DNA of 64,000 nt from Phytomonospora sp040655735 (GCF_040655735.1 NZ_JBFAKK010000011.1:124001-188000), one strand, 5' to 3'; positions 50,567 through 59,205 are shown, numbered from the stretch's first letter. Translations and numbers: made by a program. Notes: generated by a model from the letters alone, not told the origin.

Positions 50567-51037
50567 TCAGGACCCTTCGAGCCCTTCCACCAGCCTCCCC
50601 AAGAACCCCACCTGCCCCTTCACCAGCTTCTCAGCCGCCGTGTCCACGTCCATCCACTCCGCGCGGTCGACCTCCGGGAACGCCTCGAACCTCCCCGACC
50701 TCGGTGGCCACTCCAGCTCGAAGGTCCCCGGCGTGATCGCCTCGGCGTCGAACTCGGCCTCGCGCGCGAACACGGTCAGCCGCTTACCGCTCGACACGCG
50801 CAGCTCGCCCAGCTCCAGGTACTCCCCGCCCGGCGGGACCGGTGAGCCCAGCTCCTCGGCGAACTCCCGCTCGGCGGCGGCCAGCGGCGTCTCGAGTTCG
50901 GTGTGCTCGCCTTTCGGGATCGACCAGGCTCGTGCGTCCTTGCGCGCCCAGAAGGGCCCGCCCATGTGGGCGATGAGGACTTCGAGCCCGTCGCCGCTCC
51001 GGCGGTACAGCAGGATTCCCGCACTCAGCTTCGGCAC
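50567..51037 (-). CDS. NUDIX hydrolase
   Basis: A 156-residue enzyme with the NUDIX box GEHTELETPLAAAEREFAEELG (G-x5-E-x7-REUxEExGU); it hydrolyses a nucleoside diphosphate linked to another moiety. The N-terminus SAGILLYRRSGDGLEVLIAH and FWARKDARAWSIPKGE are typical of the bis(5'-nucleosyl)/NTP-type families. GTG 51037; TAGAGT lies 8 nt upstream. Confidence 0.92.
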   Translation of the reverse strand: MPKLSAGILLYRRSGDGLEVLIAHMGGPFWARKDARAWSIPKGEHTELETPLAAAEREFAEELGSPVPPGGEYLELGELRVSSGKRLTVFAREAEFDAEAITPGTFELEWPPRSGRFEAFPEVDRAEWMDVDTAAEKLVKGQVGFLGRLVEGLEGS

Positions 51038-51052
51038 GTCTTCCGACTCTAG

Positions 51053-51607
51053 TCAGCCATCGGTGGCCACGCCCTCCATCGCCACGCGCAGGAGCCGGTC
51101 GAGTCTGGCGCCGGAGTCGGGCGCGTACTCGCTGGCCCACACCAGACCGGCGACCAGCGCGAGCAGTTCGTTCGCCGTGAGGTCGGCGCGGACGGCGCCG
51201 GCCTCCTGAGCGCGGGCGAGGAGCACGCCCCCGGCGTCGCGCATGGCTTGGCAGGAGGCGTGCAGCTGGGATGCCCCGTCGCGCAGGGCCTCCATCACCG
51301 ACTCCGGGAGCCCCCGGATGGTGCGCTGCTCGACGGCGACCTCGCGCAGCCAGGTCAGGAGGGCGTCGAGCGGGTCGGTCCCGGCGAGTTCGCCGGCGCG
51401 CTCGGCGAGGCGGTCGAAGTCGTCGCGCAGCAGGGCTTCCAGCAGGGCCTCGCGGGCGGGGAAGTGCCGGTAGAGGGTGCCGATGCCGACTCCGGCGCGG
51501 CGGGCGACGTCGCGCAGGGAGGCGTCGGTGCCGTGCTCGGCGAAGGCCTCCCGGGCGGCGTCGAGGAGCACCTGATGGTTGCGGCGGGCGTCGGAGCGCG
51601 CGGGCAT
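51053..51607 (-). CDS. TetR-family repressor
   Basis: A 184-residue regulator: HTH in LLDAAREAFAEHGTDASLRD, VARRAGVGIGTLYRHFPARE, followed by a helical ligand domain. ATG 51607 (MPARSDARR) has GAGG 6 nt upstream. Divergent from the NmrA-like SDR, with paired palindromes between them, so it probably represses that gene and itself. Confidence 0.92.
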   Translation of the reverse strand: MPARSDARRNHQVLLDAAREAFAEHGTDASLRDVARRAGVGIGTLYRHFPAREALLEALLRDDFDRLAERAGELAGTDPLDALLTWLREVAVEQRTIRGLPESVMEALRDGASQLHASCQAMRDAGGVLLARAQEAGAVRADLTANELLALVAGLVWASEYAPDSGARLDRLLRVAMEGVATDG

Positions 51608-51632
51608 GTGTGACCTCACTCACCTTGCTATC

Positions 51633-51670
51633 CGGAGCGCTGCTCCGTTACGGTTCGGAGCACCGCTCCA
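51633..51670. promoter_or_regulatory. Two CGGAGC-N3-GCTCCG operators between tetR and SDR
   Basis: CGGAGCGCTGCTCCG (51633-51647) and CGGAGCACCGCTCCA (51656-51670) are 23 bp apart, one step over two helical turns, consistent with two TetR dimers. Confidence 0.65.
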
Positions 51671-51699
51671 TTTCGCTCGAGAGTAGCAAGGGGACCACC

Positions 51700-52551
51700 A
51701 TGCGAACCATCCTCGTCACCGGCGCCACCGGCCAGCAGGGCGGCGCCGCCGCCCGTCACCTCCTCAAGGACGGCTGGCACGTCCGCGCGCTCGTCCGCGA
51801 CCCCGCCAAGGCCGCCGGTCTCGCCGCCGCCGGAGCCGAACTCGTCGTCGGCGACATGGCCGACCGCGCCTCCCTCGACGCCGTCGCCGCCGGTGCCCAC
51901 GGCGTCTTCAGCGTGCAGCCGGCCAACTTCGGCGGCGTCGTCGTCGACGAGGTCGCCCTGGGCGTCAACGTCGCCGACGCCGCGGCCGCCGCCGGCGTCG
52001 AGCACCTCGTGTACACCTCCGTCGGCGCCGCCGACCGCGCCGACGGCCACAGCGCGTGGGCCACTAAGGCCGCCATCGAGAAGCACATCGAGGGACTCGG
52101 TGTCCCCACCACCGTGCTGCGGCCGGTCATGTTCATGGAGAACCACGCCCACCCGGTCATCGGCGTGCGCGGCGAGTACGCGGTCCTGCGCCTGGTCCCG
52201 CCGACCTCGCGGGTGCAGCTCATCGCCGTCGAGGACATCGGCGCCTTCACCGCCCTCGCCTTCGCCGACCCCGACCGCCACGCCGGGAAGGGCTACGAAC
52301 TCGCCGGTGACGAACTTCCCCGCGAGGAGCTCGTCGCGGCGATCAGCGCGGTCACCGGACCGATCGACATCTCACCGCACAGCGTGGAGACCATGCGGGC
52401 GATGGGCATCGGCGACGGCGTGCTGCGCGGCGAGCAGTCCTACGGCGACTGGCACGCCGACATCCCGGCCCTGCGCGAGATCCACCCGGGGCTGCTCACC
52501 TTCGCCGACTGGCTGAAGACCGACGCCGGCGCGAAGCTGCGCCGGGAGTGA
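51700..52551 (+). CDS. NmrA-like NAD(P)-binding SDR
   Basis: A 283-residue protein: TILVTGATGQQGGAAARHLL (Rossmann), VYTSVGAADRADGHSAW, then HIEGLGVPTTVLRPVMFMEN, the NmrA/QorB-like pattern. It may be a quinone reductase or redox sensor regulated by the divergent TetR protein. ATG 51700 with AAGGGGA upstream. Confidence 0.88.
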   Translation: MRTILVTGATGQQGGAAARHLLKDGWHVRALVRDPAKAAGLAAAGAELVVGDMADRASLDAVAAGAHGVFSVQPANFGGVVVDEVALGVNVADAAAAAGVEHLVYTSVGAADRADGHSAWATKAAIEKHIEGLGVPTTVLRPVMFMENHAHPVIGVRGEYAVLRLVPPTSRVQLIAVEDIGAFTALAFADPDRHAGKGYELAGDELPREELVAAISAVTGPIDISPHSVETMRAMGIGDGVLRGEQSYGDWHADIPALREIHPGLLTFADWLKTDAGAKLRRE

Positions 52552-52630
52552 GGGGCGCGGCCTCGCGGTAGGTCGAACGGTCTGCGGGGCGGGTCGGCGC
52601 GAGCGGGAACAGTCGCCGCCACAACACAAC

Positions 52631-52657
52631 GAAGGCCGCCCCTGACGGGACGGCCTT
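52631..52657. terminator. Terminator between SDR gene and ssrA
   Basis: GAAGGCCGCCCC / GGGACGGCCTTC is a stem of 12 bp with one mismatch or wobble and a small loop, serving the minus-strand ssrA (T-rich tail in that direction) and the convergent SDR gene. Confidence 0.7.
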
Positions 52658-52698
52658 CGGCACAAGGGCTGTGCGGACCTCGCCTACAAGGTCCGTAC

Positions 52699-53072
52699 TG
52701 GTGGAGCTGCCGGGAATTGAACCCGGGTCCTTCATCGCTTCAACAGGGCTTCTCCGTGCGCAGCTCGCTGTGTCTTTCCTCAAGCCCCACCGATCACGCG
52801 AGCAAGTCGGTGTGACGGGCTCCAGCCACGGTACTTTTCGGGTCCAGGCCCTGTGGCCAGTCCTGGCGCCCTAGCGTTCTAAATGATGCCGGCAAACCGG
52901 GACGAACGCGGCTCCCGGGCCGGCACCTTCACTGTCGCTTAGGCAGCGAGAGCGAAGGAAGTGCGCTTAGAGTTGGCACTTGTTGGTTTCCGACACTGAT
53001 TAACGAGACACTGTCGGCATCCTCGGCACGCTTCCCCTGAATCGACGCACAAAGTCGAAACCAGTCAGCCCC
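52699..53072 (-). ncRNA. ssrA: tmRNA
   Basis: A 374-nt transfer-messenger RNA. On the minus strand it begins GGGGCUGA and ends in CAGCUCC-ACCA, which pair as the tRNA-like acceptor stem; the T-arm is CCCGGGUUCAAUUCCCGG. The reading frame (52939-52977) encodes the tag ANSKRTSFALAA followed by UAA, ending in the ALAA degron. It frees stalled ribosomes with SmpB (41.4 kb). The 3' CCA is encoded. Confidence 0.95.
52939..52977 (-). other. tmRNA tag reading frame
   Basis: GCC (resume codon, Ala) through UAA gives ANSKRTSFALAA, which ends in the ALAA proteolysis signal. Confidence 0.9.
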
Positions 53073-53447
53073 CTGTGTTGTTGTCCGCTAAGAGTAACGC
53101 CTGGACCGCGCCCGCGCATTCCGGTTACGCCCGGCGCGTCTGACCTGGGGATTCGACGTCGGCAGGCGCGGGGAGGGGCGCGCCGGGCCGAGCGCGCACC
53201 GGCCCGGCGCGAACCAGCGGCCGCATCCGCCACTCGGGCCCCACCGTGCCACCGGCGAATCCCGTGCGCAGGCGTGACGACATCAGGTGACCGCTCGGTA
53301 GCTCTGGACATCGTCCGGCTCCATGGCCGATCATCTAGGGAAGCCCGCTGACGGATGACCGATACTGGCTGGGTGGCATCGCCTCGGTGACACCGCCTCG
53401 GTATGACCGCTTGCCGGTCGGTCGGTAGGCACCGAAGGAGGTGCGCC
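53073..53447. other. Gap upstream of ssrA and of the helical-protein gene
   Basis: These 375 bp hold the ssrA promoter (minus strand, near 53080-53120, TTACTCT and TTAGC) and the leader of the gene at 53448. No gene is supported. Confidence 0.45.
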
Positions 53448-53882
53448 ATGGCGGCGACACCCCAGTACGGAGTCGACTATCTCGACAACATCGACCAGCT
53501 GAAGCAGTACGCGGCCTCCGACATTCGCGAGTGGAGACTCGTGGCGGGGGAGGAGATCTGGCGGTCACGGCTCAGGCAGAGCGTCTACGCACTGCGCGAC
53601 GCCTTCTACGCGCACGTCGCGGCGACCGAGGGCCCCGGCGGCCTCTACCGCGAGTTGTGCGACGCGGCCCCGCGCCTGGAACGACGGGTCGCGGCCCTGC
53701 GCCGGGACAGTTCACACCTGGCGTCGGCGATCGACCTGCTGCTGATGCGCAGCGAGCACGCGCGGCCGGAGTGGGTGCGGCGATGGTCGCGGGAACTGGT
53801 CGCCGAGATGGACCGGCATCGGGAGATGGGGGCGGAGTTGCTGTACGAGGCTTACGTCCAAGACCTCGGCGGGGAGACCTGA
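53448..53882 (+). CDS. Unknown all-helical protein
   Basis: A 144-residue soluble protein; residues about 18-140 are predicted helical, rich in Arg/Glu/Leu (VYALRDAFYAHVAATEGPGG, RRDSSHLASAIDLLLMRSEH). The family is not recognised. ATG 53448 (MAATPQYGVDY) has an excellent GAAGGAGG 6-13 nt upstream. The 3' end (GGGGAGACCTGA) is part of a 26-bp direct repeat. It precedes a two-component system by 170 bp; any functional link is inference. Confidence 0.8.
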   Translation: MAATPQYGVDYLDNIDQLKQYAASDIREWRLVAGEEIWRSRLRQSVYALRDAFYAHVAATEGPGGLYRELCDAAPRLERRVAALRRDSSHLASAIDLLLMRSEHARPEWVRRWSRELVAEMDRHREMGAELLYEAYVQDLGGET

Positions 53883-53972
53883 GCGGGAGTTCGCCCTACG
53901 GTGGCCGTTCGCGTGCCGCGAAGGCGGACCGCCGTAGTGGTGGAGTGGGGAGACCTGAGCGGGAGTTCGCCC
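53871..53972. repeat. 26-bp direct repeat, spaced 76 bp, flanking a hairpin
   Basis: ggggagacctgagcgggagt (first 20 bases) plus tcgccc occurs exactly at 53871-53896 and 53947-53972. Between them, a TTCGCG-TGC-CGCGAA hairpin nests in a CTACGGTGG/CCGCCGTAG stem. The first copy overlaps the 3' end of the helical-protein gene. Confidence 0.7.
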
Positions 53973-54039
53973 GGCCCTCAAGATCCTTACGTCTCCGTGA
54001 CATCCCGGCCCGTCCCCGCCTCTCCGCCCCACGGGCGCT

Positions 54040-54045
54040 TACCGT
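54040..54045 (+). promoter_or_regulatory. -10 box of second two-component system, leaderless type
   Basis: TACCGT is exactly 6 nt before ATG 54052, and no Shine-Dalgarno is present. Confidence 0.5.
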
Positions 54046-54051
54046 TGCCCC

Positions 54052-54762
54052 ATGGCAGCCGAAGCACCGCACGTCCTGGTCGTCGACGACGACCCGACGG
54101 TGAGCGACGTCGTCCGCCGCTACCTGGAGCACGCGGGCTTTCGCGTCACGCTCGCCGCCGACGGCGTGGCGGGTCTGCGCGCGTTCCGTGAGGGCGCGCC
54201 GGACCTCGTCGTCCTCGACCTGATGCTGCCCGGTGTCGACGGCATCGAGGTGTGCCGAGTGCTGCGGTCCACATCGGACGTTCCGGTCGTGATGCTCACC
54301 GCGCTCGGCGAGGAGGCCGACCGGATCCTCGGGCTGCGCGTCGGCGCCGACGACTACGTCACCAAACCCTTCTCCCCCCGCGAACTGGTCCTGCGGGTGC
54401 AGTCGGTGCTGCGCCGGGTCGCACCGGCGGGCCGGGCGGCGGCATCCGAGGTCCTCGCCGACGGCGGCCTCGTCGTCGACGCCGGCGCGCGAACGGCCAC
54501 ATTGGACGGTGCCGCGCTCGCCCTGACCGTCCGGGAGTTCGACCTGCTGGCGCATCTGCTGCGCCACCCCGGCCGCGCCTTCCGGCGCGCCGAACTCCTC
54601 GAAGAGGTCTGGGGCTGGAACTTCGGCGACCAGTCGACCGTCACCGTCCACGTCCGCCGCCTGCGGGAGAAGGTCGAGGCCGACCCCGCCGACCCCCGGC
54701 GCATCCGCACCGTCTGGGGCGTCGGCTACCGTTTCGAACCCGCGGAGCCCGCCGATGCGTGA
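54052..54762 (+). CDS. OmpR/PhoB-type response regulator
   Basis: A 236-residue regulator: receiver with HVLVVDDDPTVSDVVRRYL, phospho-acceptor LDLMLPGVDG, MLTALGEEAD and TKPFSPREL; winged-helix C-terminus with LTVREFDLLAHLLRHPGRAF and TVTVHVRRLREKVEADP. Pairs with the kinase downstream (8 bp overlap). Regulon unknown. ATG 54052 follows TACCGT by 6 nt. Confidence 0.93.
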   Translation: MAAEAPHVLVVDDDPTVSDVVRRYLEHAGFRVTLAADGVAGLRAFREGAPDLVVLDLMLPGVDGIEVCRVLRSTSDVPVVMLTALGEEADRILGLRVGADDYVTKPFSPRELVLRVQSVLRRVAPAGRAAASEVLADGGLVVDAGARTATLDGAALALTVREFDLLAHLLRHPGRAFRRAELLEEVWGWNFGDQSTVTVHVRRLREKVEADPADPRRIRTVWGVGYRFEPAEPADA

Positions 54763-55768
54763 CCTGATCCTCGTCGGCCTCCTCGCGCTCGCCGGCTCCC
54801 TGGCCGTGGCGATCCCCGGCGCGCTCGTCCTGCGGCGGTTGCGCGGCCGCAGCGTCACCGCGCACGTCGGCGGCGTCCTCGCCGTGACCGTCCTGGCCGT
54901 CACCGCCGGCGTGGTCAGCACGTCCCTGGCGATGTTCATCAACGAGCACGACCTGACCGTCCTGCTCGTCGTGCTGGCCGTCGCGGGCGTGGTGAGTCTG
55001 TCGGTCGGCCTGTGGCTGGGCCGGCGGCTGACCGCCGAGGCGATGTGGGCCGCCGAGGCCCGCGAGCGCGAGCGCGCCCTCGAAGCGGGCCGGCGCGACC
55101 TGGTCGCCTGGGTCAGCCACGACCTGCGCACGCCCCTCGCGGGCATGCGCGCGATGGCCGAGGCGCTGGAGGACGGCATGGTCGCCGACGCCGGCACCGT
55201 CGCCGACTTCCACCGGCGCATCCGCGTCGAGTGCGACCGGATGGCCGCCCTCGTCGAGGACCTCTTCGAACTCTCCCGCATCAACGCCGGGGCGCTGCGG
55301 CTGACGATCGAGTCGCTGTCCCTGCGCGACGTGGTCTCCGACGTCGTCGCCGCCGTCGCGCCCGTCGCCGACGCCAAACGCGTGCGGCTCGTGGCCGTCG
55401 ACGGCGCCTGGCCGGTGGTGCGCGGCAGCGAGAAGGAACTCTCGCGCGTGGTCGCCAACCTTCTCCGCAACGCCATCAGCAGCACTCCCGCCGACGGGAC
55501 CGTCACCGTCACCGGTGGGGGTGACGGCGACGCCGGATGGTTCGCGGTGACCGACACCTGCGGCGGCATCGCCGACGATGACCTGCCTCGCCTCTTCGAC
55601 GTCGCCTTTCGCGGCGAAAGCGCCCGGACACCGGCCGGAACACCCGGCGGCGGACTGGGTCTGGCCATCGTCCGCGGGCTCGTCGAAGCGCACCGCGGCG
55701 AGGTATCAGTCGCGAACGTGACTCACGGATGCCGCTTCACAGTCAGGATCCCGGCCGCTACGGTGTGA
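54755..55768 (+). CDS. Sensor histidine kinase
   Basis: A 337-residue kinase with two membrane spans (about 4-26 and 35-90 containing three hydrophobic stretches), HAMP-like linker, H-box LVAWVSHDLRTPLAGMRAMA, N-box RVVANLLRNAISST and G-boxes TDTCGGIADDD and GGGLGLAIVRG. Very small extracytoplasmic part, so it may sense the membrane or a partner. Start ATG 54755 lies inside the regulator 3' end (8 bp overlap). Confidence 0.93.
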   Translation: MRDLILVGLLALAGSLAVAIPGALVLRRLRGRSVTAHVGGVLAVTVLAVTAGVVSTSLAMFINEHDLTVLLVVLAVAGVVSLSVGLWLGRRLTAEAMWAAEARERERALEAGRRDLVAWVSHDLRTPLAGMRAMAEALEDGMVADAGTVADFHRRIRVECDRMAALVEDLFELSRINAGALRLTIESLSLRDVVSDVVAAVAPVADAKRVRLVAVDGAWPVVRGSEKELSRVVANLLRNAISSTPADGTVTVTGGGDGDAGWFAVTDTCGGIADDDLPRLFDVAFRGESARTPAGTPGGGLGLAIVRGLVEAHRGEVSVANVTHGCRFTVRIPAATV

Positions 55769-55868
55769 TCGTCACCGTCCGGTGTCGGTAGAGGTACTGT
55801 GCAGTGCCCGGTTCACCCGCTAACGTGCGTGGGGTAGGTACGGCGTACCGCGCGAAGGGAGGGAAACG

Positions 55869-56459
55869 GTGTCTGAGGAGACCGGAATGATCGACTACCG
55901 GACCGTCGCGTCCCTCTCCGGGCGCCTGCTCGTGGCGAGCCCGGTGCTCAAGGATCCGAACTTCGACCGGACCGTCGTGCTCCTGCTCGGCCACGAACCC
56001 GACGGCGCCCTCGGTGTCGTCCTCAACCGCGCCACCGAGATGCCGGTGACCGATGTTCTCGAAGGCTGGGACGGGCTCATCCCCGAACCGGCGGTCGTCT
56101 TCGAGGGCGGGCCGGTGCAGCCCGAGTCGGCCATCGCCGTCGCGCGTCTGCGCACCGACGTCAGCCAGCCCGACTGCTTCCGCACCTTCGCGGGCCGTCT
56201 GGGCACCCTCGACCTGGCCGCCGACCCCGAACCGCTGGCGGACTCGCTGGACGGCCTGCGGATATTCGCCGGGTACGCCGGCTGGGGGCCCGGGCAGCTG
56301 GAGAACGAGATCGACGAGGGCGCCTGGCTGGTCTTCGACGTCCTGCCCGGCGACGCGTTCTCCCCGACCCCGGAGGAGCTGTGGCCGATGGTCTGGCGCC
56401 GGCAGGTCGGGCTACTGGCGGCCGTCGCCTTCTATCCGGCCGACCCGGGGATGAACTAG
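55869..56459 (+). CDS. YqgE/AlgH-family protein
   Basis: A 196-residue protein: SLSGRLLVASPVLKDPNFDR, TVVLLLGHEPDGALGVVLNR, VFEGGPVQPESAI and FAGYAGWGPGQLENEIDEGA, the YqgE/AlgH (UPF0301) signature. Its cellular role is not known. GTG 55869 with GAAGGGAGGG upstream. Monocistronic. Confidence 0.93.
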   Translation: MSEETGMIDYRTVASLSGRLLVASPVLKDPNFDRTVVLLLGHEPDGALGVVLNRATEMPVTDVLEGWDGLIPEPAVVFEGGPVQPESAIAVARLRTDVSQPDCFRTFAGRLGTLDLAADPEPLADSLDGLRIFAGYAGWGPGQLENEIDEGAWLVFDVLPGDAFSPTPEELWPMVWRRQVGLLAAVAFYPADPGMN

Positions 56460-56460
56460 A

Positions 56461-56508
56461 GTTCACGGCGATCTTGTGAACGTGCTCAGTTCTGTTCGAT
56501 TCTGAGCA
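56461..56508 (+). promoter_or_regulatory. Two inverted repeats upstream of heparinase-like gene
   Basis: GTTCAC-N9-GTGAAC (56461-56481) and TGCTCAG-N12-CTGAGCA (56483-56508) lie just after yqgE and 31 bp before GTG 56539; one may be an operator or terminator. Confidence 0.4.
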
Positions 56509-56538
56509 TTCGCCGCACTGTGGACGGAGACCCCCGCC

Positions 56539-58314
56539 GTGTACACCCTGACGCAGATCCGCGCCGCCATCGACGAGGCCGCGCCGACCCCCATCCTCGA
56601 CGAAGCCGCCTTCCGCGCCGTCGCCGAACGGCCCGAACTCGCCGAACTCCTGGCCGGAGTCCGTGCCGAGGCCGCCGACACCGCACCGCTCCCGGAACTC
56701 ACCCACGAGCTCTACGGCCGCTACGTCCGCGACGGCGACCGCATGGCCTACGAGCGCCGCTACTTCGCGCGCCGGGGCCGGCTCGCCGCCCGTGCCGCAG
56801 CCGCCCTCGTCGACCGCCGGCCCGAAGACCTCGCCCGGCTCGACGAAGTGCTGTGGCAGATCTGCGACGAGTACAGCTGGTGCCTGCCGGCGCACAAGTA
56901 CCACGCCGATCTCTTCGGCCGCACCCCCGACCTCGGCGTCGACCTCTTCGCCGCCGAGACCGCGCACACCCTTGCCGAGACCGTCGGCCTGCTGCGCGGC
57001 GAGCTCGACCCCGAGACCGTCGCGCGCGTCGAGAACGAGGTCCGCCGCCGGGTCCTGGCGCCCTGGCTCGACGACATCCGGCCGCAGCACTGGGAGACGA
57101 TGACCAACAACTGGTCGGCCGTCTGCGCCGGCGCCGCCGGGATGGCCGCGCTGTGGCTCGACGAGGGCGAGCCGCGCCGCCTCACCGGGATCATCGACCG
57201 GGCGCAGCGCGCCATGGCCGTCTTCCGCTCCGGCTTCGAAGCCGACGGCGGCTGCCCGGAGGGCCTGTCCTACTGGGTCTACGGATACGGCTACTTCGTC
57301 TACTTCGCCGATGCCCTGCGCGCCCGCACCGGCCTCGACATGCTCCCCGAGACCGCCGCCATCGCCGCCTTCCCGGCGGTCGTCGACTTCGGCGAGGGTC
57401 GCTGCGTCAGCTTCTCCGACGGCGGCGAGGACGCCTGGGTCCCGACCGGCCTCGCCTCGCACCTCAACGCCCGGCTCGGCACGACCGTCCCCGAGCTCAC
57501 CGGCGTCCCGGACTTCGCCGCCGACCACTGCCACCGCTGGGCTCACCTGTCGCGCAACCTGCTGTGGACCGACCCGGAGCTGATCGGCCGCCGCGGTCCC
57601 GACCGCCGCGACTACCTCCCGGACCTCGCCTGGGTCGTCGACCGCTCCACTGTGGACGGCGTGCGCATCGGCTTCGCCGCCAAGGGCGGGCACAACGCCG
57701 AACCCCACAACCACAACGACCTCGGCCACTTCCTGCTCTACTGCGGCGGGGAGCAGCTGCTGGCCGACCTCGGCGCCGGCCTCTACGACAAGTCCTACTT
57801 CTCGCCGCAGCGCTACGACTCGATCTACCCCTCCGCCGAGGGCCACTCCGTGCCGGTCATCGACGGTGCCGTCCAGCAACCCGGCCGCGACCGCGAAGCC
57901 GTCGTGCTCGCCCACCGCGACACCGGCGAGGGCGTCCACTTCGCCCTCGACCTTTCGGCGGCCTATGACATCGAGGGATCCTTCACTCGCGTCCTCGACT
58001 GGTGGAGCACCGGCGAACTGTCCATCAGGGACCGCTTCACCACCGCGGGCCTGCCCCTCGTCGAGCGTTTCGTCAGTCGCGTCGAACCGGCCCTCGGCGA
58101 CGGGATCATCGTCTGGCGCGGCGAACACGGTCAGGCGACCCTGACCTACGCGGCCGAGCACTTCACCGCGACGGCCGACCGGATCGAGACCGTCGACCAC
58201 CACGAGAACCCCGACGTCGTCCACCGCCTCCACCTCACCGGGACCACCGCCGCCGAGCACTCCTTGACGATCACGCTGGAGGTGTTCGACGGGGAGATCC
58301 TTGAGGAGTCTTGA
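56539..58314 (+). CDS. Heparinase II/III-like protein
   Basis: A 591-residue protein: an alpha/alpha-toroid N-terminal part (about 1-360; THELYGRYVRDGDRMAYERR, NNWSAVCAGAAGMAALWLDE) and a beta-sandwich C-terminal domain (about 370-590) with the heparinase motif AEPHNHNDLGHFLLYCGGEQ and YDSIYPSAEGHSVPVID. The family cleaves uronic-acid-containing polysaccharides by beta-elimination. No signal peptide, so it may act on imported oligosaccharides. GTG 56539 with GGAGACCCCC upstream. Its stop codon TGA overlaps a promoter-like TTGACA for the trypsin downstream. Confidence 0.88.
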   Translation: MYTLTQIRAAIDEAAPTPILDEAAFRAVAERPELAELLAGVRAEAADTAPLPELTHELYGRYVRDGDRMAYERRYFARRGRLAARAAAALVDRRPEDLARLDEVLWQICDEYSWCLPAHKYHADLFGRTPDLGVDLFAAETAHTLAETVGLLRGELDPETVARVENEVRRRVLAPWLDDIRPQHWETMTNNWSAVCAGAAGMAALWLDEGEPRRLTGIIDRAQRAMAVFRSGFEADGGCPEGLSYWVYGYGYFVYFADALRARTGLDMLPETAAIAAFPAVVDFGEGRCVSFSDGGEDAWVPTGLASHLNARLGTTVPELTGVPDFAADHCHRWAHLSRNLLWTDPELIGRRGPDRRDYLPDLAWVVDRSTVDGVRIGFAAKGGHNAEPHNHNDLGHFLLYCGGEQLLADLGAGLYDKSYFSPQRYDSIYPSAEGHSVPVIDGAVQQPGRDREAVVLAHRDTGEGVHFALDLSAAYDIEGSFTRVLDWWSTGELSIRDRFTTAGLPLVERFVSRVEPALGDGIIVWRGEHGQATLTYAAEHFTATADRIETVDHHENPDVVHRLHLTGTTAAEHSLTITLEVFDGEILEES

Positions 58315-58340
58315 CAGCCCGCCGCCCGACATGGGAGACA
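58306..58340 (+). promoter_or_regulatory. Promoter-like element of first trypsin gene
   Basis: GAGTCTTGACA (58306-58316) is followed after 19 bp by AGACAT. The same arrangement precedes the second trypsin gene (GAGTCTTGACA 59272-59282, then AGACAC). Confidence 0.45.
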
Positions 58341-58418
58341 TGTGGGCACAGGACGTCCGATCCTGTGTGGAAACGACAGTCCATGGTGGACCGTCATAGT
58401 TCCCTTGGAGGCCAAGGC

Positions 58419-59195
58419 ATGTCAAGACTCCTCCCGCGCCGGGTCGCGTTACTCCTCGGCGCCCTCGCCCTCGTTGTCCTCGGTGGTCTCGCGGCGAACC
58501 CGGTACACGCCGCACCCCCCGGAGACGGCGGGGGCGTCATCACGCCCGACATCGTCGGCGGCGGATACGCCACCACCGGCCGGCCGTGGATCGCGGCCCT
58601 GCACAACAACGGCTCCTTCACCTGCACGTCGAGCCAGATCTCGGCGAGCTGGATCCTCACCGCCGCGCACTGCGTGCCCAACAACTCCGGCTACTCGGTG
58701 CGGATCGGCTCGCTCAACCGCTCCTCGGGCGGCACGGTCCGCACGATCGACCAGGTCGCGCGCCACCCCGGCTTCAACTGGCCGGCCTACGACATCGCGC
58801 TGCTGCACATGTCGCAGCCGTTCGCCAACAGCTACGCGCCCATGGCCAAGACCTCGGCCGACTTCGCCGTCAACCAGGCCGCCACCGTCTACGGCTGGGG
58901 TTCGGAGCACGCCGACTGGAGCGGTCCGCTGCCCGAGCGCCTGAAGTTCGCCAACGGGTACGTGTCGAGCACGTCCTGCGCGAGTTCGGTGATGCCGGCG
59001 ATCTGCACGCAGACCAACGGATCGGTGGCCGGCGGGGACTCCGGCGGGCCGGCGATCGTGTTGAGCCCGGTCACCGGGACCTACCTGCTGTCGGGAGTCT
59101 GCGCGGTCGGCCACAAGCCCGCCGGTTCGGGATGGGCGGCGTACACGCCGATCTTCCGGCACTGGTCGTGGATCGCCGGCGTGACCGGTCTGTAG
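58419..59195 (+). CDS. Secreted trypsin-like serine protease (first of two)
   Basis: A 258-residue S1 protease: signal peptide (1-31), then IVGGGYATTGRPWIAALHNN, catalytic His in LTAAHC, Asp in YDIALLHMS, Ser in AGGDSGGPAI; six Cys positions typical of trypsins. No propeptide longer than ~12 residues is visible. Acts outside the cell on proteins. ATG 58419 with TTGGAGG upstream. Followed by a terminator and a paralogue. Confidence 0.95.
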   Translation: MSRLLPRRVALLLGALALVVLGGLAANPVHAAPPGDGGGVITPDIVGGGYATTGRPWIAALHNNGSFTCTSSQISASWILTAAHCVPNNSGYSVRIGSLNRSSGGTVRTIDQVARHPGFNWPAYDIALLHMSQPFANSYAPMAKTSADFAVNQAATVYGWGSEHADWSGPLPERLKFANGYVSSTSCASSVMPAICTQTNGSVAGGDSGGPAIVLSPVTGTYLLSGVCAVGHKPAGSGWAAYTPIFRHWSWIAGVTGL

Positions 59196-59205
59196 ACCCC
59201 GAGCC

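Noticed and set aside
52699..52740. T-arm-like sequence read as a tRNA
   Set aside because: The GGTTCAA arm is the tRNA-like end of ssrA; no other tRNA features surround it.
52671..52874. 67-codon + frame reading LVELPGIEPGSFIASTGLLR
   Set aside because: This is the well-known spurious protein that arises from antisense translation of tmRNA.
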